A stretch of DNA of 64,000 nucleotides from positions 9,156,229-9,220,228 of the forward strand of contig NC_013131.1 in assembly GCF_000024025.1 (NCBI RefSeq), in the 5' to 3' direction. Below are positions 1 to 8,200 of this stretch, piece after piece. The translations under genes and the position numbers were made by a program. The stretch comes from Catenulispora acidiphila DSM 44928. Its GTDB lineage: Bacteria > Actinomycetota > Actinomycetes > Streptomycetales > Catenulisporaceae. Position 1 is the stretch's first letter. Every line of letters starts with the position of its first letter. The notes under the pieces are model-generated. The model ran no database searches. It saw only the letters and a program-made list of their open reading frames with translations, and was not told where the DNA came from.

Positions 1-404
1 ACGTCGGCGAGCTGACGCCGACCCTGGCCGCCGTCGCGGCACTGGCGGACTCCCCCTCCCGCTTCACCGGCATCGGCCACCTGCGCGGGCACGAGACCGA
101 CCGGCTGGCGGCGCTGGCCCGGGAGATCAACGGGTTGGGCGGCGATGTGGTCGAGGAACCGGACGGACTGCTGATCCGTCCGGCCAAGATGCACTCCGGC
201 GTCTTCGCCACCTACGACGACCACCGGATGGCCACCGCCGGCGCGGTGCTCGGCCTGGCGGTGCCCGGCGTCGAGGTGGAGGACATCGCCGCGACCGGCA
301 AGACGCTGCCGGACTTCCCGGCGATGTGGGCGGCGATGCTGGACGCCGACGGCGACCGGGACCCCGCGTCCGGCGCCCCGGCCCCGACCGGGGTCCACGG
401 CTGA
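1..404 (+). CDS. aroA: 3-phosphoshikimate 1-carboxyvinyltransferase (EPSP synthase), C-terminal part
   Basis: This is the 3' end of the EPSP synthase gene; the reading frame enters at base 3 and the upstream part lies outside the window. The enzyme joins phosphoenolpyruvate to shikimate 3-phosphate in the cytoplasmic aromatic amino-acid pathway. About 133 residues are visible. They include the family motif DDHRMA, followed by the [12 protein letters not shown] tail that closes the C-terminal lobe. The stop codon overlaps the start of the next gene (TGATG), so aroA and rsgA are very likely co-transcribed and translationally coupled, a common actinobacterial arrangement. Confidence 0.93.
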   Translation, partial: VGELTPTLAAVAALADSPSRFTGIGHLRGHETDRLAALAREINGLGGDVVEEPDGLLIRPAKMHSGVFATYDDHRMATAGAVLGLAVPGVEVEDIAATGKTLPDFPAMWAAMLDADGDRDPASGAPAPTGVHG

Positions 405-1453
405 TGGCCGGCGCCGGCCGCAAGCTCGACAGCTACGACGAGACCGATGTCCGGGTCCGGGCGAACCCCAAGGGCAGCCGGCCGCGGACCAAGAGCCGGC
501 CGGCGCACGAGGACGCGGCGTCCGGCATGGTGGTCACCGTCGACCGCGGCCGGTACACCTGCCTGGTCCCGGACAAGAAGAAGACCCGTTCGGTGACCGC
601 GATGACGGCGCGCGAGCTGGGCCGGCAGCGGATAGTCGTCGGGGACCAGGTGGCGCTGGTCGGCGACCTGTCCGGGTCGCCGGACGCGCTGGCCCGGATC
701 GTGCGGGTCGAGGACCGGCGGACCGTGCTGCGCCGCACCGCCGACGACACCGACCCGGTGGAGCGCGTGCTGGTGGCCAACGCCGACCAGCTGGTGATCG
801 TCACCTCCTTCACCGACCCCGAGCCGCAGCCCCGGATGATCGACCGCTGCCTGGTCGCCGCCTACGACGCCGGTATGGAGCCGCTGCTCTGCCTGACCAA
901 GGCGGACCTGGTCATAGCGTGGCAAGAAGACGCGATCCTGGAGATGTACCGGCCGCTGGACATCCCGATCGTGGTCTCGGCGAACGCCTCGGGCGCGAAG
1001 GACCTCGCGGCGCGGCTGGCCGGGCGGACCTCGGTGCTGGTCGGCTCCTCCGGCGTGGGCAAGTCGACGATCTTCAACAAGCTGGTCCCGACGGCGTTCC
1101 GGGCGACCGGCCGGGTGAACGCGGTGACCGGGCGCGGCCGGCACACCTCGTCCTCGGCGCTGGCTTTGGAGCTGCCCGGCAAGCAGGGCGGCTGGGTGAT
1201 AGACACCCCCGGCGTGCGCTCGTTCGGGCTGGCGCACGTGGACGTCAACCGGCTGATCGACCACTTCCCGGACCTCGCCGAGGGCACGGAGAACTGCCCG
1301 CGCGGCTGCCAGCACGACTCGCTGGCGCCGGAGTGCGCGCTCGACGCCTGGGTCGCCGAGGGGCACGCCGGACCGGCGCGGCTGAACTCGCTGCGGCGGC
1401 TGCTGGACGCGCGGCTCGGCGGGGAGCCGGCGACGACCGTCGTCGAGGACTGA
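404..1453 (+). CDS. rsgA: Ribosome small subunit-dependent GTPase A (RsgA)
   Basis: A 349-residue circularly permuted GTPase that helps 30S subunit maturation. The motifs occur in the permuted order expected of the family: the G4-like TKADL near residue 164, the P-loop GSSGVGKS near 214 and DTPG near 267. A C-terminal zinc knuckle follows (Cys298, Cys302, His304, Cys311). The N-terminal OB-fold region is preceded by a basic stretch. I chose the ATG that overlaps the aroA stop because the open frame upstream of it is antisense-like and the homologous N-terminus (GRKLDSYDE...) begins here. A hairpin follows the gene. Confidence 0.95.
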   Translation: MAGAGRKLDSYDETDVRVRANPKGSRPRTKSRPAHEDAASGMVVTVDRGRYTCLVPDKKKTRSVTAMTARELGRQRIVVGDQVALVGDLSGSPDALARIVRVEDRRTVLRRTADDTDPVERVLVANADQLVIVTSFTDPEPQPRMIDRCLVAAYDAGMEPLLCLTKADLVIAWQEDAILEMYRPLDIPIVVSANASGAKDLAARLAGRTSVLVGSSGVGKSTIFNKLVPTAFRATGRVNAVTGRGRHTSSSALALELPGKQGGWVIDTPGVRSFGLAHVDVNRLIDHFPDLAEGTENCPRGCQHDSLAPECALDAWVAEGHAGPARLNSLRRLLDARLGGEPATTVVED

Positions 1454-1488
1454 TCCGCTGCCCGCCGGCCCTCGAAGGCAGCCAATCA

Positions 1489-1517
1489 CCCGCCGCGGGA
1501 AATGCCGACGCGGCGGG
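1489..1517 (+). terminator. Hairpin after rsgA
   Basis: An inverted repeat, CCCGCCGCG / CGCGGCGGG, with an 11-nt loop lies 35 bases past the rsgA stop. No clear U-tract follows, so this is a weak intrinsic terminator or a simple 3' end stabiliser. It separates the aroA-rsgA unit from the TROVE-like gene. Confidence 0.4.
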
Positions 1518-1650
1518 CACTTCCGTTCGCGTATCGTGAGCCGCGCCGGTCGCGGGACTTGTGCCGCGACTTCCGGAACCTGCCTTTGGAGCAACGATTC
1601 GCAGCTCGCGCCTTCCTTCCCCGACCGGCATCAAGGCTTCTGGGCGCGAC

Positions 1651-3075
1651 GTGGTGGCGGCCGAAGACGTGCTGCTCTTCGTGAACGCCGCGACCGCCTC
1701 GACCGGACAGCGGGAGTTCGCGCAGGACGCCGGGCAGCAGACGATGTCGCTGTCGTTCCTGCACGAGTACATGCGCGTCAACTATCGCGAGCTGTATGCG
1801 GCGACCATGGCGCTCGGCATCAACGACCACAACGCGGCGCTGGCGATACGTGGGCTGCTCGGCGACGCTAAGGACGTCCCCACGGAGCAGAAGGCTATAG
1901 AGGGGCGCCTTATAGCGCGCACACTCCTCACGCTGCCTCCGCCGCGCGTATTCCGCCTCTTCAAGGCGTTGCGGCGCGATGGCGTCAACAACCGGCGGAC
2001 ACGCGCCATCATCCGCGACTGGATGACGAGCCTTGAGAACCCGGCGTACCACGCGGTGAAGTACCGCAGCGGATTCAAGGCCGGACTCAAGCACGCGCAC
2101 GTCGACATCAGCGACAGCGAACTGCGCGACTTCCTGTTCGGACCGCTTCAGCACAAGCCGTATGCCACGCCGATCCTGGAGACCTGGCGGCAGGCGCACT
2201 ACGACGGCAACGTCCTCTATAAGCTCCCGTACACCGTCGCCGAGGGCTTCGCCGCCAAGCGCGGCGTCAAGCGCGAGGTCTTCCTGGAGCGCATCGGCAA
2301 GCAGATGACTCCGCTGGAGAAGCTACGCACCGACAGGGAGCCCGTCGATCCTCTCGCTCTGCTGAAAGGCAGCGCCAAGTACTGCGGCCCGCAGCAGATA
2401 CCGTGGCTGACCCGGCTCGCGATCCGCATCCTGGCGCTGCCCCTGGACGAGCGGGCCGCGCGGCGTGCCGAGCTCACCGACGGCATGCGGCACTTCGCGC
2501 GCGTCGAAGCCGGAGAGCTGGCCGGGACCTGGGGACGCGTCACGGCAGTGCTCGACGACAGCTTCTCCTCCTTCGGCTCGCCGGTGAAGCGGCGGCGTCC
2601 GCTGGCCGTGGCGTTGGCGACGCACTTCCTGCTGGAAGCGTTGGCCGCGCCGGGCCAGTACACACCGCTGTGGATGTCCGGCCGCGACGATCCTCTGCTG
2701 TCGTATCCGGGCGGCGCGACGCCGCTGGGAACACGGCTGCTCGACGCGCTGGACACCTCGCCGGAGCGCGTCGTCGTGGTCTCCGACGGCTGGGACAACA
2801 GCCCTCCCGGGCTGGCCGGGGAGGTGCTGCGGGTGTGGCGTACCCGGCTGGACCCGGCGCGGCGTGTGGACATCGTGCACGTCAACCCGGTCTTCGACGC
2901 CGAAGGGCTGGATGTGCGGGCCCTGAGCCCGCTGGTGCCCTCGGTCGGCATCCGCGACGCCGAAGACCTGGTGCTGCTGGTCGAGCTGGCGCAGTTCGCG
3001 CAGGGCCGGGTCGGGCTGCCGGAGCTGATGGCGTATCTCGACGGCCGGGTGCGGAGGTTCCTCGGTGCGGATTGA
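1651..3075 (+). CDS. TROVE/Ro60-like protein with C-terminal vWA domain
   Basis: A 474-residue protein. The N-terminal ~280 residues form the helical-repeat region seen in TROVE (Ro60-like) RNA-binding proteins, opening with FVNAATASTGQREF. The C-terminal part is a von Willebrand A fold with an intact metal site: DxSxS at residues 302-306, Thr357 in GGATPLG and Asp379 in VSDGWDN. Ro60 proteins bind misfolded RNAs and Y RNAs; that role here is inference. The start is uncertain: tandem GTG codons at 1651/1654 directly precede the conserved region, while a GTG at 1561 is in frame but its extra codons have poor GC3. The gene overlaps the next one by 11 bases, so the two are a unit. No Y-RNA-like structure was recognised nearby. 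Confidence 0.75.
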   Translation: MVAAEDVLLFVNAATASTGQREFAQDAGQQTMSLSFLHEYMRVNYRELYAATMALGINDHNAALAIRGLLGDAKDVPTEQKAIEGRLIARTLLTLPPPRVFRLFKALRRDGVNNRRTRAIIRDWMTSLENPAYHAVKYRSGFKAGLKHAHVDISDSELRDFLFGPLQHKPYATPILETWRQAHYDGNVLYKLPYTVAEGFAAKRGVKREVFLERIGKQMTPLEKLRTDREPVDPLALLKGSAKYCGPQQIPWLTRLAIRILALPLDERAARRAELTDGMRHFARVEAGELAGTWGRVTAVLDDSFSSFGSPVKRRRPLAVALATHFLLEALAAPGQYTPLWMSGRDDPLLSYPGGATPLGTRLLDALDTSPERVVVVSDGWDNSPPGLAGEVLRVWRTRLDPARRVDIVHVNPVFDAEGLDVRALSPLVPSVGIRDAEDLVLLVELAQFAQGRVGLPELMAYLDGRVRRFLGAD

Positions 3076-4198
3076 TCTCACCGGTCTGCGGACCGGGCCC
3101 GCACAGACGTGGGGCGCGATCCGGCTGGTGCCGCTGCTGCGGGACCAGCCGGTCGAAGGCTTGCGGTTGCACCGGATCGCCTATGCGGAGGAGCCGCGCT
3201 GGAGCGAGGTGAAGCTCGGCTCGAAGACCTCGTACTACTCGTACATCCCGCACGGCTTCGTCGCGGACTGGAACCGCGACGGCGGCGACAGCGGCCAGTC
3301 GGCGGCTTTCGGGACGCAGATCCTGGACCAGCGGGGCGGCGTCCGCGGCATGCCGATGCAGGTCCACCGCCGGATGACGCAGAAGATGGGCAAACAGCGG
3401 GTGCGCTTCCTGCCGCTGCACTTCGCTCTCGAGGGCTATCTCGCCCTGCATTTCGGCGGGCCGGACATCGCCTGGCGCGAGTGGTCGGACCGGGTGCTGC
3501 GGCACGGTCTGTCGCCGCGCGAGGAGGCCGCGTACCGCGGAACGACGGTGACCGGGCTCCAGGACGCGCTGAAGGTCTTCGAGATCCACGCGGGGCAGTG
3601 CGGCGTGCTGCTGTACACCGCCGACGCGCTGGCGGCGGCGTTCGTGGTGCCGCACCCGGAGGACTACCGCGAGCTGCACCCGACGCTGGTCCTGGACCAC
3701 TTCGGCGAGCTGATCTACCAGTACGCGCTCATGATGCCGGCAGTCCAGGAGTTCCGGGCGAGCATCGCCGACCAGGGCATCGACAGCCTTGCCGAGTTGC
3801 GGGCTGCTGCCGAGGCACAGTTCGCGCAGTGGGCTGAGTTCCACGACCGGGTGGTGGCGAACGCCTTGCTGGACCGCGACTACACCGCAGAGCGCGGATA
3901 CCGGATGGGCGCGTTCGACCTGGTGCGCTTCCGCCCGGCGTTCAAGCCGGGCGAGGAGAACCACATCGGCGAGGCGATCACCGACGGAGACGGCGCGATC
4001 GCCTACCTGAAGACGTTCCGGCTCTCGGAGGCGCAGATCCGGCGCGGTTACCTGCTGGAGCTGCTCGCCGCGCACGACTGGCGGCTCTCGGCGGCGGCCA
4101 CGGTGATCGGGACGACCGCCGCGAACCTGCGGACACGGATCGAGGCGGCCGGATTCGGGATGATGCTGCGGCAGAAGGAGAAGACCGCGGCGGAATGA
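3065..4198 (+). CDS. ARPP-2-like protein with C-terminal helix-turn-helix-like region
   Basis: A 377-residue cytoplasmic protein with no signal peptide or membrane segment. The N-terminus (LTGLRTGPAQTWGAIRLVPL, then YIPHGFVADW) resembles, from memory, the ARPP-2 domain (ARG and Rhodanese-Phosphatase-superfamily associated protein), a family whose chemistry is unknown. Residues ~315-365 look like a Fis-type helix-turn-helix (RLSAAATVIGTTAANLRTRI). Its GTG start lies inside the end of the TROVE-vWA gene, so the two products are probably made together and may act together. The function is unknown; a role in RNA handling or a conflict system is inferred only from the partner. Confidence 0.65.
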   Translation: MRIDLTGLRTGPAQTWGAIRLVPLLRDQPVEGLRLHRIAYAEEPRWSEVKLGSKTSYYSYIPHGFVADWNRDGGDSGQSAAFGTQILDQRGGVRGMPMQVHRRMTQKMGKQRVRFLPLHFALEGYLALHFGGPDIAWREWSDRVLRHGLSPREEAAYRGTTVTGLQDALKVFEIHAGQCGVLLYTADALAAAFVVPHPEDYRELHPTLVLDHFGELIYQYALMMPAVQEFRASIADQGIDSLAELRAAAEAQFAQWAEFHDRVVANALLDRDYTAERGYRMGAFDLVRFRPAFKPGEENHIGEAITDGDGAIAYLKTFRLSEAQIRRGYLLELLAAHDWRLSAAATVIGTTAANLRTRIEAAGFGMMLRQKEKTAAE

Positions 4199-4268
4199 CG
4201 CCGATGCCTGATCAGCACGGGTCCGGTCAGTCCGACTTATCCGGTCAGCCCAGGTCAGCCCGGTCAGC

Positions 4269-5141
4269 TCAGTAAGAGCTCGAGGAGGTGACCGGCGCGT
4301 CGGGACAGGCGCCGGAGCTGATGTAAGGGCTCGGATCGATGCTCGGTTCGTCGAAGAACGGCAAGGTGCTCTGGCTGGGGGTCACGGTGTCGCCGGAGTC
4401 ATCGGTGCTGAGCGAGGGCGCCGGCTGCGCCGCAGCTTGGACGTCGGTGGCCGGCACCCTGACACACATCGAGCGGTTGTCCTGCGTGTCGTGGACGGTG
4501 ATCTCCCCGTTCGCCCTGTAGGACGGCGAGAAGACGTACTCGACGGGAATGAACACTCCGGGGTTGAAGGAGTCGTTCGCCTGCGCGTACTCGCGCGGCG
4601 AGGGCGCGCAGTTCGTCGTCGACGTCGCAATCGCCGCGGACACACGACAGATGCCCGGACCGTCGATCGCACCCGACACCAGGTTCGTCGCCGCCATGCG
4701 CAGCTGGCCCTTGTCGTCGTTGACCCGCGAGCTGGATATCCCCACGACGACCAGGCCGATCGCGGCGACGCCGAGACCCAGGGCGATCAACGACCCGCCC
4801 ACGGCTGTGTCCGAGCTCTGGTCCTTCTCGGGCTCGGCGTCCTGCTCTTGCGCGGCCCGGCGTTCGAGGTCTTCGCGCTGGACCGCGTCCATGACCGGTG
4901 TGGGCTCGCCCGCCGCCGGCTGCGCGTCGGATTCCGCATCCGTATCAGAATCAGCAGCCGCATCAGAAACAGCATCAGAATCCGTCCGCGAAGCGAACGC
5001 CAGCACACCGATCCCGATCAGCAGCAGGAACGCCCCCACGGCGAGCAGCGTCCAGGCCACCCCCGGCACACCGTCCGGACCCGGTCTGCAACTCGAGCAC
5101 TGCGGTTGGGCATAGGCGCCGAGCATGAAAACGTCGAGCAT
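4269..5141 (-). CDS. Putative membrane protein with acidic Ser/Asp/Ala linker
   Basis: A 290-residue protein I do not recognise. It has two predicted membrane segments, at about residues 28-50 and 113-137. They are separated by an acidic low-complexity linker built from SDA/SDT/ESD units (about residues 52-75) that is visibly less GC-rich than its surroundings. The region after the second segment (about residue 140 onward) carries several cysteines and a Ser/Pro-rich tail ending SSSSY. The short pre-TM1 segment has CSSC, a possible metal or disulfide pair. The gene stands alone, divergent from the dehydrogenase promoter side and convergent with the ARPP-2-like gene. The 70 bases after its stop hold degenerate CCGGTCAG-like repeats. 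Confidence 0.7.
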   Translation of the reverse strand: MLDVFMLGAYAQPQCSSCRPGPDGVPGVAWTLLAVGAFLLLIGIGVLAFASRTDSDAVSDAAADSDTDAESDAQPAAGEPTPVMDAVQREDLERRAAQEQDAEPEKDQSSDTAVGGSLIALGLGVAAIGLVVVGISSSRVNDDKGQLRMAATNLVSGAIDGPGICRVSAAIATSTTNCAPSPREYAQANDSFNPGVFIPVEYVFSPSYRANGEITVHDTQDNRSMCVRVPATDVQAAAQPAPSLSTDDSGDTVTPSQSTLPFFDEPSIDPSPYISSGACPDAPVTSSSSY

Positions 5142-5242
5142 CGCATCCCCCCGTTTGCGTTGTCGATCAGGACCCTACCGCGCGGCGGGCGGCCGGGCAC
5201 GCTCGCGCGCGTCCGGCCACCCGCCGGGCAGCATTTTGCCGC

Positions 5243-8200
5243 CTACATCGACGTCGCGCGCAGTATGGCGCTGATCGTCCGCATGGCGACCGACAGCGTC
5301 GCCAGGTCGTAGGTCTCGGTCGCCATGATCTCGTCGAGCACCGTGCGCGAGCGCTCCACCGCCGCGCGGTCCTTGTCCAGCCACGCCTCGTAGCGCTGCT
5401 CCGGGGTGTCGTCCTCGGTGCCGGAGGCCAGCAGGGCGGCGGTCAGGCCGGCGTGCGAGGCGTACAGCTCGTCGCGCAGCGCGGCACGGGCCATGGTCTG
5501 CCAGCGGTCGACGCGCGGGAGCTCCACGATCTTCTGCTGGATGGCCGCGATGCCCATGCGGTCCGCCAGGTCGAAGTAGACGTCGGCGACGTCCAGCACC
5601 GGCTTGTCGGTGGCGCGGGCGGTCTCCACGATGTCCAGCGCGCCGAAGATGGACGACATGCCGGCCACCGCCGAGGCCAGCTCGCCGGGGACGCCCGCGA
5701 TGATCAGGTCCTCGCGCTGCTCCTGGTAGCGGGTCAGGTGCGGGCCCTTGAGCAGCTTGGGCAGGTGCGCGGCGATGTCCCGGACGCCCTCGCGCAGCTG
5801 CTCGATCTGCGCCGGGATGTCCAGCGGGTGACGGCGGCTCTGCAGGAACCAGCGGGAGGCGCGCTGCGTGAGCCGGCGGATCTCCATCCGCATCGAGGTC
5901 TGCACCGCGGCGGAGACCTTGTTGTCCAGGTCCTCGATGGCGGTCAGGTAGCCGCCCATGTCGAAGACCTCGTTCGCGGCGCTGTAGGCGCGCGCGATCT
6001 GGTCGGCCGCGGCTCCCGACTCCTCCCGCATCCGGAAGGCGAAGGTGATGCCGGCGGCGTTCACCAGGTCGTTCACCACCTGAGTGGTGATGATCTCCCG
6101 GCGCAGCGGATGGGAGTCCATCAGGTTCCGGTACGTACCGCGCAGCGGCGTCGGGAAGTAGTTCGCCAGGCGCTCGACGTAGTACGGGTCGTCCGGCAGC
6201 GAGGAGGCGAACAACTCGTCGGCCAGGACGATCTTCACATACGCCAGCAGCACCGACAGCTCGGGCTGCGTCAGCCCGCGGCCGGCCGCGCGGCGGTCGG
6301 CCAGCTGCTTGTCGTTCGGCAGGAACTCCAGCCCGCGGTCCAGCAGGCCGTCCTTCGCCAGCCGGCGCATCAAGCGGCCATGCGCGTCGATCAGCTCCGG
6401 CGCCTGCCACTGGGCGTTGGCCAGCGCGATGTTCTGGTCGATGTTGTCCCGCAGGACCAGGCGCGCGACCTCGTCGGTCTGCTCGGCCAGGACCTTGTTG
6501 CGCTGCTTGACCGTCAGGTCGCCGGCGTGGACCGCCTGGTCCAGCAGGATCTTGATGTTCACCTCGTGGTCGGAGGTGTCCACGCCCGCGGAGTTGTCGA
6601 TGGCGTCGGTGTTGATCCGTCCGCCCTCGTTGCCCGGGCCGCCGGAGGCCGCGTACTCGATCCGGCCGAGCTGGGTGAAGCCCAGGTTGCCGCCCTCGCC
6701 GACGACGCGCGCCTGCAGCTCCGAGCCGTTGATCCGGATCGCGTCGTTGGCCTTGTCGCCGACCTCGGCGTGGCTCTGCGAGGAGGCCTTGACGTAGGTG
6801 CCGATGCCGCCGTTCCAGAACAGATCGACCGGCGCCTTCAGGATCGCGTTGAGCAGTTCGTTCGGCGCCATCCGCAGCACCGAGGACCCCAGCCCGAGCG
6901 CCTGGCGCACCTGCGGGGAGATCGGGATCGACTTCGCGCTGCGCGGGTACACCCCGCCGCCGGCGCTGATCTTGCCGGTGTCGTAGTCGGCCCAGGACGA
7001 GCGCGGCAGGTTGAACATCCGCTGCCGCTCGGCGAAGGACTCCGCCGCCTCGGGGTCGGGGTCCAGGAAGATGTGCCGGTGGTCGAACGCCGCGATCAAG
7101 TGGATGTGCTCGGACAGCAGCATGCCGTTGCCGAAGACGTCGCCGGACATGTCGCCGACGCCGACCGCGGTGAACTCCTCGCTCTGGGTGTCCACGCCCA
7201 GCTCGCGGAAGTGGCGCTTCACCGACTCCCAGGCGCCGCGCGCCGTGATGCCCATGCCCTTGTGGTCATAGCCCACCGAACCGCCGGAGGCGAAGGCGTC
7301 GCCGAGCCAGAACCCGTAGTCGATGGCCAGGCCGTTGGCGATGTCGGAGAACGTCGCGGTGCCCTTGTCCGCGGCGACCACCAGATAGGTGTCGTCGCCG
7401 TCGTGGCGCACCACGCCGGCCGGCGGGACCACCTCGCCGGAGACCAGGTTGTCGGTGATGTCGAGCAGACCGCTGATGAAGGTCTTGTAGCTGGACACGC
7501 CCTCGGCCAGCCAGGCGTCGCGGTCCACCGACGGGTCCGGCAGGTTCTTGGCGTAGAACCCGCCCTTGGAGCCGACCGGCACGATCACCGAGTTCTTCAC
7601 CATCTGGGCCTTGACCAGGCCCAGGATCTCGGTGCGGAAGTCCTCGCGGCGGTCGGACCAGCGCAGGCCGCCGCGCGCCACCTTGCCGAAGCGCAGGTGC
7701 ACGCCCTCGACCTGAGGGGAGTAGACCCAGATCTCGAACTTGGGCAGCGGCGCCGGCAGGTCCGGGACCGCGTGCGGGTCGAGCTTGAAGGACACGTAGG
7801 TCTTGGGCTCGCCGTCCGCGCCGGTCTGGAAGTAGTTGGTCCGCAGCGTGGCCTGGATGACCTTGAGCAGCGAGCGCAGGATGCGGTCCTCGTCCAGGGA
7901 CTGCACGTTGTCCAGCGCGGCGTCGATCTCCTCGACGATGCTCTCCCACAGCTCCGGCGTCTCGTGCGAGTACGCCGGGGAGAACTTCGCCTCGAACAGC
8001 TTCACCAGCAGGCGGGCCACCCGGCGGTTGTTCGCCACCACCGACTCCACCAGCTCCTGGCTGGAGGTCATGCCGCCCTGGCGCAGATACTTCACGTAGG
8101 CGCGCAGGATCACCACCTGCCGCCAGGTCAGACCGGCCAGCGGGACCAGGGTGTTGAACCGGTCGTTCTCGGCGCGGCCGGTCCAGATCGCGGTGAACGC

